Origin: Lineus longissimus
Taxonomy: Eukaryota; Nemertea; Pilidiophora; Heteronemertea; Lineidae
Length of the DNA: 64,000 bases
Reading direction: 5' to 3'
Assembly: GCF_910592395.1 (NCBI RefSeq)
Contig: NC_088314.1
Coordinates: 10,602,001-10,666,000 of the forward strand
A model generated the notes under the pieces. It had not been told where the DNA came from and did no database searches. It saw only the letters and a program-made list of their open reading frames with translations. This document shows, in pieces, positions 18,866 through 29,205 of the stretch. A program made the translations under genes and the position numbers. Within the stretch, counting starts at the first letter, position 1, and each line of letters opens with the position of its first letter.

Positions 18866-19745
18866 ACTACGTCAACCCTCGTTTTTCTCTTTCCAGACAG
18901 CTCGACCGGATGTTTTCACAAAATCATTCAACGGATGAAGCATGAGTGTACAGGAATATTCTAAAGAGAATTACATGTAAGAGTATTTGTAAGTACATAT
19001 ATATTCACATTCATAAAAGTATAACAACAGCAACTGTATGCACGTGAACGCGGTACAATACTTAGTTCCATAAAACAGGTTATACATTGTATTTCACTTT
19101 GACCTTATAGAGCCTTCATTTTTGAAAAACTATTTCCAGACCGTAAAAGCGCTTATGTTACGCGAGGTTTTACTGACATTTCCTACTGGGTTAGTAAAAA
19201 ATTACACATTACTTTACATGATCGTAAGCGATATTCCCTGACAGCACCCTAACGTCAACCCTCGTTTTTCTCTTTCCAGACAGCTCGACCTGATGTTTTC
19301 TCATACACATACAGTATAGCCTCAATATATCATTCAACGTTTGGAGCGTGACTGTGTACTACAACTGTTTCATTCACTAGTGTTTATGACTTCAGGAATT
19401 CTGAAGGGAATTACATGTAAGACTGAGTATTTGTAAGTACAGTATATAATCATTCATAAAAAGTATATACAACAACAACTGTATGCCCGTGCACGCGCTG
19501 GAAAAAACTTAAGTTTCTTCCATAACCCCCATAAAGCTGAATGAATGATACAATAGTTAGTTCCAGCAAACAGGTTATATTTCACTTTGACCTTATAGAG
19601 CCTTCATTTTTTGAAAAATACAAGTTTGAAATCTATCACTTTTCCAAAAAATATTTCCAAACTGTTAATGACGGTTATGTTACGCGACGTTTTACAGACA
19701 TTTACTACTGGGTTAGTAAGAAATTACACATTACTTTGCATCTGC
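18866..19745 (+). repeat. Partial tandem duplication covering the 5' part of the next ORF
   Basis: About 18870-19225 is a shortened, diverged copy of about 19248-19745. Shared landmarks, in order, are a pyrimidine-rich acceptor (TTTTTCTCTTTCCAG) followed by ACAGCTCGACC, a GAATTACATGTAAGA block, an AACTGTATGC block, a TTCACTTTGACCTTATAGAG block, and a coding-like segment ending in ACACATTACTTT. The second copy continues into the open frame 19541-20062. The first is interrupted and noncoding. Confidence 0.75.
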
Positions 19746-20062
19746 GAAAAAATATAGGCGCTGGGCTTGAAAGCGAAAATTTCAAGAAACTTTATGAACA
19801 CATTTTGAAAGAAATACATTCTTGTTTGACACCACGGCCGCCAAGACGAAAGCTTAAATTTAAAGGGAGAATAGTTAATATTCAAGGTAATTTTCCAAGC
19901 AGTGCGTTATCTTCCTGTTTTAGACAACGCGACGTACAGTCGCTACTATATTTGGTCGCTTTTTACCTTTACATAAAATATTGTGCAAAGAAATACGAAA
20001 ATAAAACAACCGCGCGCAGCTTAAAACAAACTAACTCTTCGATAAGAAAACAACATTTGTAA
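19541..20062 (+). CDS. Unrecognised plus-strand protein, 173 aa
   Basis: An open frame starting at 19541, rich in aromatic, Lys and Ile residues (FFEKYKFEIYHFSKKYF). It has a central basic Pro-rich stretch (CLTPRPPRRKLKF) and a hydrophobic segment near residues 130-148 (LLYLVAFYLYIKY) that could be a membrane helix. No family is recognised. A partial copy of its 5' end lies just upstream, which suggests the sequence was expressed or duplicated recently. A good splice acceptor precedes both copies, so the true first exon may lie further left. It could be viral, given the dUTPase-like gene that follows. Confidence 0.4.
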   Translation: MNDTIVSSSKQVIFHFDLIEPSFFEKYKFEIYHFSKKYFQTVNDGYVTRRFTDIYYWVSKKLHITLHLRKNIGAGLESENFKKLYEHILKEIHSCLTPRPPRRKLKFKGRIVNIQGNFPSSALSSCFRQRDVQSLLYLVAFYLYIKYCAKKYENKTTARSLKQTNSSIRKQHL

Positions 20063-20191
20063 CGAAACACGTTAAACGAAGCTTGCTGGAGCTGACACGC
20101 CTTTGAACAATTAAACGTCTCTTTTAATAGCCCCTTCTCGCTATCAAAAACAAACAACGGAAAGAGAATTTTTATTGCTTCTTTCAGAAAA

Positions 20192-20371
20192 ATGCCTCAG
20201 TGCATCATCTGTCAACTGCGGGCAGAGGGATTCAATACTCAGACTTTCTGCTACTTTGATGTCCTACGACAAAATGGGGCGATTTTAATTCATCTATTGC
20301 AATATGACCATTTTGGTTTCGAAGAATACTTTGAATACACGTGCACAAAATTCAGACCATCGAGAGGATAG
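20192..20371 (+). CDS. Small hypothetical ORF preceded by a splice acceptor
   Basis: A 59-codon frame beginning MPQCIICQLRAEG and ending at TAG 20369-20371. The ATG lies 5 bp after a strong acceptor-like sequence (TTTTATTGCTTCTTTCAG ending at 20187). Two close cysteine pairs at the start hint at metal binding, but no family is recognised. The dUTPase-like frame follows in another phase, so both may be parts of one decayed or spliced gene. Confidence 0.3.
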   Translation: MPQCIICQLRAEGFNTQTFCYFDVLRQNGAILIHLLQYDHFGFEEYFEYTCTKFRPSRG

Positions 20372-20387
20372 GTAGGGATCAAAATAA

Positions 20388-20738
20388 CATGACTCTTCGT
20401 ATCAAGTTCGCGTGATATTCCCCACGAGGGATCGAGTCAATGTGGCCCTCGTCAAATGCAAGCGCACTGGAGCTGTATGCGTGCGAGACGGTCTCTGTCG
20501 AACAGGGGGCGGTTTCACACCCGTGCCCACAGACATTGTTCTTTTCATTCCGGCTGGACATTTTCATATGATCAGGGGGGCGGCAGATTTAACCTACAGT
20601 CATAACATTTGTATTTTTTCCGCCGTCATTGAAGCGGATTTTGAAAAACCAGTGACAATATTAGTTCGAGGGGACAAAACCATACATAGTAAAAAGAGGA
20701 GACTGTATCGCCCACTTACTTATCATTCCGTGCGGTAA
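20388..20738 (+). CDS. dUTPase-fold protein with decayed active site
   Basis: The frame is open from 20388 to the stop near 20738, but the first in-frame start codon is a GTG at 20412, so the true 5' end may come from an upstream exon. The central part aligns with the dUTPase at 16.4-17.06 kb: VPTDIVLFIPAGHFHMI corresponds to the motif 2 region, and FSAVIEADFEKPVTILV to motif 3. The motif 2 Arg-Ser-Gly is replaced by Gly-Ala-Ala, and the motif 3 Asp (VID) is Glu (VIE). Motif 5 is not seen. This resembles dUTPase-related proteins of some DNA viruses that keep the fold but not the enzyme activity. The orientation is opposite to the main viral block. Confidence is moderate because the similarity is short. 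Confidence 0.45.
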   Translation, partial: HDSSYQVRVIFPTRDRVNVALVKCKRTGAVCVRDGLCRTGGGFTPVPTDIVLFIPAGHFHMIRGAADLTYSHNICIFSAVIEADFEKPVTILVRGDKTIHSKKRRLYRPLTYHSVR

Positions 20739-20942
20739 CATGCATTTGACAGATATTCCTGCTCCCAATGATAGGCGGTGCCGTAAATTTTAAAGGATTA
20801 CTGCCGGGATCACTGTTGCTGTTGTTGTATATAATTTTGTAAATTAGTTATATAGCCTGTACGTTGAACATATGAATACTGGTATATGAGTGAAAAGCAA
20901 TCGCTCCTGTTGTCTGTCTATTAGAAAGGTACATTCTCTTGT

Positions 20943-21530
20943 TTGTATCATATAGCAGAGAAAGGCAAGAGAGCAGTTGCCCAATGTCTTGGCTCATTAG
21001 GGATTTTTTGTGAGCTGTCGAATCGTTTATTCTTTAAGATCTTTAACACAAAGATATCCCCGATCTTGACTTATGGGGCCATGAGGAGTTCACGTCAATT
21101 GAATGAGTACACTATTATGCATGCAAGCGTTTTATGAATGTTTCAACAAAGGCCCATAATACTGCGGCTTTGGGAGATTGCGGCCGCCGTAAGTATTTTC
21201 CTATTGCAAAGCCAAGGTTCTGAAATACTTGTTACGATTGATACAAGATTTACATGTATATGTTTTGTATTTGCATTTGTACCACCAACCGTTCTATCAT
21301 TATTTATCAATATCATGTCTCCAAAACGTTATGAAATTTTACGAAATTTATCGGCCATGTATCAAAAGTAAACAAAAAGTAAGCAAAAAGTAAACGAGCA
21401 GAGGCGTTAGTGTATGTGTATTACTATGTATCATCGTGTCGATCTGTATATGTCTATATGTTCATGCTGTAAAGGGCCGGTGGCCTAAAAATCAGTTGAA
21501 ATAAATTGAATTGAATTGTATTGATAGACA
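20943..21530 (+). mobile_element. 3' fragment of a non-LTR retrotransposon (LINE)
   Basis: The reading frame at 20943-21137 resembles the C-terminal reverse-transcriptase region of invertebrate LINEs (KRAVAQCLGSLG...FKIFNTKISPILTYGA). Similarity decays through other frames to a tail near 21480-21530 with a GGGCCGGTGGCC stem and an AATAAATTGAATTGAATTG-like end, as at LINE 3' termini. It is 5' truncated and dead, and it marks sequence outside the viral element. Confidence 0.6.
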
Positions 21531-22309
21531 AACCACAGGGGTGCAGTGCCGCTAAGTGAAGACACGTTTTGAAATTAAGAAAGCGTTCGCTGCTAAAATT
21601 CCCTTTTTCTCAGTTGTTTATAAGATCATGTTAAAAGATTGCCACTAAGAGTTCCCACTCAAGAGAGGAGCAACGACATAAAAAGGGAAAACGAACATGC
21701 ATGATGCGCTTCAAAATGTGTCATGTTCAATTGCTCTGTCCCTATTTCTCTTCTAGATTTGAAAATGTGTACTTGGAAATTATAAAATAAAAGTGATTTT
21801 TCATATCACAAATACGTCGTATATGAGTTGTTCTTTCTTCATGTGCATGTCAAAATATTCACCCTTCCATCAGGAAAAGGGTGGCGCAAGAGAGTTGTCC
21901 TGTCCTCCTCTTCCCGCGCTATACAAACCCGGCCACCATGCGAGACGAAGAGGACAGACCTCGTTGCTTCGGAGCTAAACGGACATTGAGGAAACGGGGC
22001 CCCTAAAATGTGGCGACGAGTCGAGGCAATAATTCGCGTCATAATTTTAGCTAGGATGAGCAGTCTCTATGCATAGTCAATGACAAGGATTGCCTAGACA
22101 CTGGTAACATCCCAGTTATAGCAACAGAATGCTTCAGTAGGCCATTTGCCCCGAACAGACTTCCCCGATGGTGGAGACCCTATTTGATCCACACTCTTCG
22201 CTCTGCTCGGCTTGTGACAGCAGCCCGTAAAACCTCAGGAGAAGCGCGAATAAGAGTGCACATTAATCTGTGCTCGTTGCGGCATCGGGCTGCTTGTACT
22301 CTGCTACGC
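21531..22309. other. Unannotated intergenic DNA
   Basis: No coding region, RNA gene or clear repeat recognised. A GC-richer stretch at 21880-22040 contains short opposing ORFs that look like chance. Confidence 0.4.
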
Positions 22310-22488
22310 GACGAATGCCCTCCCGTGGACAGCGCGGACGGATAGCGCCGAATTTTTGAGCGCTTACACGAAGCGCGGAAAAAATTCTTCAAGCACAATA
22401 TCACGGGAGGGCATTTGTCGCGGGCGTCGAATGATGCACCTTTCAACGCCCCGGGACCCTTGGACTTTGGGCCTCGGCGTTGAAAGGG
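22310..22488. repeat. Two adjacent GC-rich inverted repeats
   Basis: A stem of about 20 bp (GCGACGAATGCCCTCCCGTG near 22310-22329) pairs with CACGGGAGGGCATTTGTCGC near 22402-22421. A second stem (CCTTTCAACGCCCCGGG, from 22440) pairs with CCTCGGCGTTGAAAGG ending near 22488. They lie just upstream of the LINE zinc-knuckle segment. Possibly a foldback MITE remnant. Confidence 0.55.
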
Positions 22489-24070
22489 ACATTATACCTA
22501 CTACTTACATATGTAAACAGGTAGGCTATAAAAGCCCTGAATGTAGCCAAGCCAAAACTTGTTTCCTATGCGGTAAGAAAGGACACCTCAAACGTCACTG
22601 TAGAGAACCCCAGCCTGGCCCGGAACCATCCAAAGAGGAGAAGGCAGGAGAGATAGATTCAAATAAACTAAAGTAATTTACTTAATGCCTTGAAAAGTTT
22701 GGATTTGGAAAAGATATAATCAACTGGATAAAAATTATATATACCAATACCAGAAGCAGAATTTGTACAAATGGCTTCCTATCGTAGGCTTTTATACTTA
22801 CTAGAGGAGTGAGGCAGGGTTAAAAGTAACAAAACATAAAAGGGTTGATACTACCTGATGGTACTGAATCAAAAATAAAAGCATACGCTGACGATACCAA
22901 ACTGCATCTCAGAGGTATAACCTCGACAGAGGAACTCTTCAAACTTCTAGACGTATACAGCAAAGCAACAGAAGCAAAACTCAACCAGGACAAATCTAAA
23001 GCACTTCTGTGTTGGGAGTTGACCGGAAAAAACCAAGATATCCAAATTTAGGTCTAAAAGAAGAAGAAAAACTCAAAGTTTTAGGTGTCTGTGTTGGTAA
23101 TAGAGATGTCAGCGATGACAATTGGAACCCAATAGCAAATAAGGTCAAACAAGTTTTAAACTTATGGAGTAAAAGGGATCTCACCATATTTGGTAAAACA
23201 CAAATAGTCAAAACCCTAGTTTTGGCTATATTATGGTATGTAGCAACAGTTACTGTCCTGCAAAATTATTAATGATATAAATAAAATGTATGGGAATTTA
23301 TCTGGGGAAAAAAAGGCAAACAGTATCAAGAGAAAATGTTACAAGTCTAGAGAGGAAGGGGGTTTAGGGATGATTGACATAGAGACAAAATGTTATGTCT
23401 AAAGTTAAAGTGGCTTGTCCACCTACTGTAGGGAGAAGAAAAAAGCGATGCTTCAAAACTAGCCTCCTTTTTCATTATGAACTTCGATAAAAGCTCCAAC
23501 TCGTATCAAGTCATAACTACCCAACAAAAAAAACTGTAAAAATGAAAATGTCCCCAAGTTTTATGTTCACATTTTAGACACATGGAGACATGTGGGCTTG
23601 AGAACGATTAAACCAGAATCCACTGAAACGATAATGGAGGAATACTTGTGGCTAAATGCAGAATTAAAATACAATAATAAGGTATTATATGACCCAGTTT
23701 GGATACAATCAGGGATCCTCAAAATTAAAGCTATCTGGAACAGCGGGACAAAAACATGGGTAGATTTCAAACAACTATGTGCAAAATTCCCACCATTTTC
23801 AGAAATAACAAAGTGGGCATAAGAGAAATGTTTCGGAAAACCCATAGGGGACTGTCTGAAGGAGGATGGGTCGACTTTCTCCGAAATGCAAATGACGTAG
23901 GCCTACAACATGAGACAAACTTTCTCAAACATGGTATGGTAAACAAAGTAAGGAATTAAGGAGCAAAAAAATGTATGATATGTACATGGAAAGTAAAACT
24001 TATCAAGTGAAAAAAATCGATGAGAATACCTCAAAATGATGGAAAACCCTGTGCTTATCAGATTTAGATA

Positions 24071-25787
24071 GAATGAATGAAACGGCCAGGGGCCATTGTG
24101 CTCACCGTAAGTATTTTTAGTAGACAGTTACAGAAAGTGCTACAGTATGTAGGCCTCTCATAATTTATACATGCATCTGTGACCAGTTCAGAGCCGGCCC
24201 TGGCCAAGTGGTGAATCCGAGACTTGTGGTTCCAAGCTTGTAGAGTCTAGGTGAAAATGGTAGTGAAGAAACTGTGCCACTCCATGACAATGGTGAATAT
24301 ATTTTTAACTTTGACCTCAGTGACCCTGACAGGTAGGTCAAATAACAAACCAGGGTGATATGTGATGTAGATACATCCACCTGACCATAACAATTTCATC
24401 ACTCGTTTCACTACAGCAATCGGCAAAAAACGATTTCCAAGATGGCCGCCTAATTAAATCTATGGCACCAAATAAATCAAAAAATGAAGAAAATGTAAGA
24501 TAGAACTCAGAAAAGAAAAAAGGAAAAGATGAAAAATAAAAATATTTTTGGCTGTCCTTGACCGGGGTTTGAACTCACGACCTTTGGATTGCCACAATAC
24601 GAGGAAAAACCCACAAAACATGCAATTTCGGCCTCAGAAAAGAAAAAAGGAAAAGATGAAAAATAAAAATATTTTTGGCTGTCCTTGACCGGGGTTTGAA
24701 CTCACGACCTTTGGATTGCCACAATACGAGGAAAAACCCACAAAACATGCAATTTCGGCCATATTTGAATTCCGATCTGGCTGAAACTTGGCATACAAAT
24801 AGTGGCTTCTTAGATGCATCATTACACAAAATTAAAACTCTTTACATTGAACAACGACAAAACGTACCAAGAACGGTAAAGTTTTCAACTTTGACCTCTG
24901 TGAACGTGAAAGATGGGTCAAATCAAAAACCCGTAAGATATGTGATGTATCCTTGCTGGGAGTACCTACCATGAAACTTTTATCAAAAACAAATCAGTAA
25001 TAAGCGAGAAATCACACTTTTTGAGTTTTGAGTTTGGGCCTCCTGGTGTCCAAGTCAATAATCAGACCGAACCAAAATTCAGTGTAAAAGGTCAACTGAC
25101 CTAGGGGGTCATTTGTTCAAAGTTTCAAGTTCATAACTGTTGCGGTTGAGAAACGTGCCATAGTTACACTAAAACGGCAAATTTACGCCATTTGACCTCT
25201 GCGACCTTAAAAAGTAGGTCAAATCCGAAAAGTCGTGCAACATCTGAGGTAACCTTGCTAGGGGTCCCTGCCATAAAAATTTCATCAAAAACAATTTGCT
25301 AATAAGCAGGCTATTGCACTTCTTACTTTTTCTGTTTTGGCCCCCTGGTGGCAAAGTCAAGAATCAGATCAGGCTGAAATTCAGCACCAGAGGTTATCTG
25401 ATATAGGGGGTTATATGTACCAAGTTTCAAGCTCATAGCTTTGGTGGTTGAGAAACGTGCCATAGTTACACTCAAACGGCCAATTCACGCCATTTGACCT
25501 CTGCGACCTTGAAAAGTAGATCAAATTAAAAACCCGTAAGATATATGATGTATCCTTGCTATGAGTACCTACCACAAAAGTTTTATCGAAAACAAGTCAC
25601 TAATAAGCGAGATATCACACTTTTTAGATATCCACATTTGGCCCCCTGGTGGCCAAGTAGAAAATCAGATCGGACAGAAATTTAGTGTCACGGGTCATCT
25701 GACCAAGGGGGTCATGTGTACAAAGTTTTAAGTTCATAGGCCTAGCGGTTAAAAAACGTGCCACTGTTTTTGAACTAGGATACGACG

Positions 25788-25834
<47 letters not shown>

Positions 25835-25892
25835 ACGACGACGGACGACGGACACTGCGGTATCGTATAGACTCCCCTACGGTGAGCCAAAA
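24071..25892 (+). mobile_element. Composite repeat of ~302-bp units inserted in the LINE (copy 1)
   Basis: The 5' end has a short hairpin (GGCCAGGGGCC-type) followed by GCTCACC. The 3' end is GGTGAGCC, so the termini share an inverted 7-mer. The body repeats units about 302 bp long, recognisable by GACCTCTGTGACCTTGAAAA, GTATCCTTGCTAGGAG and GGCCCCCTGGTGGCCAA landmarks at regular spacing (e.g. near 24893, 25195 and 25497). An (ACG)n microsatellite lies at 25782-25852 just before the 3' end. There is no coding capacity, so it is non-autonomous. It splits LINE coding sequence, so it is younger than the LINE. Confidence 0.75.
24506..24759. repeat. 127-bp tandem duplication with tRNA-like B box
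   Basis: 24506-24632 is repeated almost exactly at 24633-24759. On the minus strand each copy contains GAGTTCAAACCCCGG, resembling an RNA polymerase III B box or tRNA T-arm, next to an A/T-rich tail. This suggests a tRNA-derived SINE fragment. A complete cloverleaf is not visible, so it is not called as a tRNA gene. Confidence 0.7.
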
Positions 25893-26520
25893 ACCAAGCA
25901 GTTGCTATGGAAATCTTACCACAATGCTTTGTCTTTGGGAAAAAACCTTAAAGTTTGGTTTGAAAATGAAAATGGTTTATGCGTCTTTTGTAATGCCAAT
26001 GAGGAAAATAAGACTCATCTTTTCCTAAAGTGTGAAACTGTAAGAAGATTTCTTGACTATATTTTGAATATATTTACAATAGGAGGTCATTTAGGAGACC
26101 AAGGTTTACAAACCAATTGGGTCGGTACAATCAACCCAGAGCAATTATTTGTCTTGGGTATGTGCAGAAAGGTTATATGGGACTTAAGAAATGTTGCAAA
26201 ATTGGAAGGTCTTAAACCTGACATAAATAATTTCAAGTTAAACTTTAAGTACTGGATGAAAAGTCATTTGGAAAATTTGTATAAGGTGTATAAAACCTGA
26301 AGTCAACTGGGAGAATTTGAAGAATTGTACCTCGATAACCATGATTTCTTGTCCTTGGACCAAGGAAAGATATCTATAAATATTGTATTTTGAGATCAAC
26401 ATGTAAAATTTACTGTTTTATATATTATGTCACAATGTTATAGATTTGCTAACTCAGCTAACTCCTAGAGGCCGGGAGATATGTAGGCTCTACTTTTTGA
26501 ATAAAAAAAGAAGAAAAAAA

Positions 26521-27603
26521 TCAGAGGTGTCCGAGATTACATGACATAAGGAGTCATGTGTACCAAATTTCAAGTTCATGGCTCTAGCGGTTAAGAAACG
26601 TGCCATAGTTACACTCAAATGGCCAATTAACGCCATTTGACCTCTGTGACCTTGAAGAGTAGGTCAAATCAAAAACCTGTATGGTTTGTGATGTATCCTT
26701 GCTAAGAGAACCTATCATAAAAATGTTATCAAAAACGAGTCACTTGTAACAGAGATATCACACTTTTTAGGTTTCCACTTCTGGCCCCCTGGTGGCCAAA
26801 TAAAGAATCAGATCAGACCGAAATTCACTGTCAGAGGTTACATGACAAAGGGAGTCATGTGTGCTAAATTTCAAGCTCGTAGCTTTAGCGGTTAAGAAAC
26901 GTGCCATAGTTACACTCAAACGGCCAAATCACACCATTTGACATCTGTGACCTTGAAAATTTGTTCAAATAAAAAAACCGTGACAACTTTCAGGGTCATG
27001 TCTGGTGGTCTAGTAGGATATGATGATGTATCCTTGCTCGGAGTACATACCATAAAAATATAATTGAAAACGAGTTGCTTATAAGCGAGATATCGCACTT
27101 TTTAGGTTTTAACTTTAGGCCCCCTGGTGAACAAGTCTAAAATCAAATCGTACCGAAATTCGGTGTCAGAGGTTATTAGTCGTAGGGAGCCATGTGTGCT
27201 AAATTTCAAGTTCATAGCTCTATCGGTTAAGAAACGTGTCATAGTTATTTTACGGCATTTGACCTCTGTGACCTTGAAAATTAAGTCAAATCAAAAACCC
27301 GTACGATATGTGATGTATCCTTGCTAGGAGAACTTACCATAAAAAATTTATCGAAAACGATTCACTCATAATAGAGATATCTCACTTTTTAGGTTTCCAC
27401 TTCTCGCCTCCTGGTGACCAAGTCAAGAATCAGATCTGATCGAAATTCATTGTCTGAGGTCAGCTGACCTGGGGGCTCCTCTGTACAAAGTTTCAAGTTC
27501 ATAGCCCATTCAGTTGAGAAACTTGCCACTGTTTTTGAAACAGGATACAGACGACGACGGACGACGACGGAGCACGACGGACGACGGACGCAGCGGTAGC
27601 CCA
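26521..27603 (+). repeat. Composite ~302-bp-unit repeat, copy 2
   Basis: Starts in mid-unit immediately after the A-rich end of the LINE. Units recur near 26639, 26940 and 27260. It ends with a shorter GACGACGG tract (about 27544-27590). The expected GGTGAGC terminus is not present; the sequence changes into the inverted-repeat element at about 27621. Confidence 0.7.
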
Positions 27604-27620
27604 GTGGCAGAGCCGAAAAG

Positions 27621-29205
27621 CGTGCAATAAGGTCTGAACGCAATTTTTTTGCAGTTTCCATATCTATGACGTGTACTGGTCCAGAATCCATCGGGTGCCA
27701 GGCTGGCACCCTTAGGCAATTTAAGATATATTCGTTTCCATGGCAACCACTTACAAAAAACGTGTATTTTTGTCAATCGCATTTTCTCCCGACATAGAAG
27801 TCGCATTTACACAATTGAAACAACTAATCATATTTAAATCAAAACTGTCTACCGTTTTAGTGCAATAAAAAGATGGTTAAAGGTCTAGGTCACTGGGAAA
27901 AGTCAAGTTTATTGCGCAAAATGCACTTTTGTAAGGTTTTTTTTTCTTAACAACAATTTTCTCTTGCTAATTACTGGCATGTTTTATTATAATATTTTCC
28001 TATATGTTTTATCCGTAGATAATGACCTTTAAAATGACGTATCACACATAACTGGCAAATGAACACTTCTCGAGTAATAAGAAATGGCGTGAAGATGATA
28101 GAGGTTGACGTCATGCGTAATTCAACGTTTTTCGTATAATTTGACGTCATAACTCGTTAAAAATCTCCTGTATTCCGTGTTACAAGCTGTCCGATTTTTT
28201 ATCGGTGTTTTTTCTCTCAATAATCTATGTATGCATGATCAGCATCACTAGGGGATGAACTGTACTACCTCCATCGTGACGGACTACCATCAAGATTGTT
28301 TTCTTTTTGTGAAGAAAATGCCACTGGCAGTCGTTTCGAGATGGATGGATGGATTTAAAATTTCCCATTATCTGCTAATTTTATCGGGTTGACCTAGAGA
28401 AAAGACAATAACTCCTAGGTTCAATGAACTGCTATAATTATTATATATTTTATATGTATAAATATAACACAATCACAAATATCGTCTTGGCACTGGCTAT
28501 TATAAAAACAATGTACATCTCATTACATGTACATCTCATTCAATCAAATCTTATTGTCTGCGCTCGTAAAACATACTGTAATTTGAATGCGCCCAGTTTT
28601 GGGCAGTGCATTAAATGCCTTTGTGTTGCATGAAATGATCATTTGTCATGGAATATGCGGTATGAGGGGTGCTGGCCCTTTTTTATTCGATATTTTCTAA
28701 ACACCTAACCGTCAGCGAGGTTTTTTTTTTACAGGTAGGTTCCTACCATTGTGTATATTGACAGCCGAGAAATTTATTATCAAAATAATTAAGTAAATGA
28801 AGACAAATGCAATAATAAAAAACAAAAAGTAATTTTTTGGGTCCTTCCGAGATTCGAACTCGCACCATTTGTCAATGTGCATCGCTGATCTTGTTTACTG
28901 ACTAACAACACGTGCGTTTCTTACTTGATGTCAGGCGAAGTTACTGCGCTCTGATTGGCTGTCAATGTACACAATGGTACGAACCTACCTAAAAAAACCC
29001 TCGCTGACCGTCATAATTTTAATTGTTTGCTGCACGATTTCTGATGGTGTATTCATTGCAACAGTCGGCATCATCTTGACACCCGCAGAACAGTGTAAAC
29101 GGCAAATTGCCCAAGGTTGCCAGCCCGGCACCCGACGAATTCTGGACCCGGAGATGTCATAGATATAGAAACTGCAAAAAAATTGCGTTCAGACCTTATT
29201 GTACG
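27621..29205. mobile_element. Inverted-repeat DNA element of ~1.6 kb
   Basis: Arms at 27621-27722 and 29101-29205 are inverted copies about 100 bp long (landmarks AATAAGGTCTGAACGCAATT, GCAGTTTC.ATATCTATGAC, TCCAGAAT). The interior has no recognisable transposase, so it is a non-autonomous or foldback-type element. It contains a nested smaller element at 28706-29013. Confidence 0.7.
28706..29013. mobile_element. Nested ~308-bp MITE
   Basis: Terminal inverted repeats of about 57 bp: 28706-28766 and 28957-29013 (landmarks GACCGTCAGCGAGG, GTAGGTTC, CCATTGTGTA, TTGACAGCC). The interior on the minus strand includes a GAGTTCGAATCTCGG B-box-like motif, but no full tRNA fold is evident. Confidence 0.75.

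Larger units (their letters stand above)
22496..26520 (+). mobile_element. L1-like non-LTR retrotransposon, internally deleted and interrupted
   Basis: In order: a CCHC zinc knuckle (CFLCGKKGHLKRHC at about 22560-22600, the end of ORF1), reverse-transcriptase fragments (SFGFG...INWIK at about 22700, RGVRQG near 22805, AYADDTKLHL near 22880), the RT C-terminal block (LKVLGVCVGN...NW...W.KRDLTIFGKTQI, 23060-23210) and GGLGMIDIETK near 23350. After an interruption, a zf-RVT-type tail follows (CVFCNANEENKTHLFLKC, 25902-26300), then a 3' UTR and A-rich tail near 26495-26520. The endonuclease and most of RT are missing between ORF1 and the RT palm. Stops and frameshifts are frequent, so the copy is dead. 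The gap at about 24071-25892 is filled by another repeat. Confidence 0.8.

Noticed and set aside
24550-24600. tRNA gene
   Set aside because: Only a B-box-like motif is visible. No acceptor stem or anticodon arm could be drawn, so it is treated as SINE-like.
28841-28913. tRNA gene inside the nested MITE
   Set aside because: The T-arm-like motif is present, but the ends do not pair as an acceptor stem.
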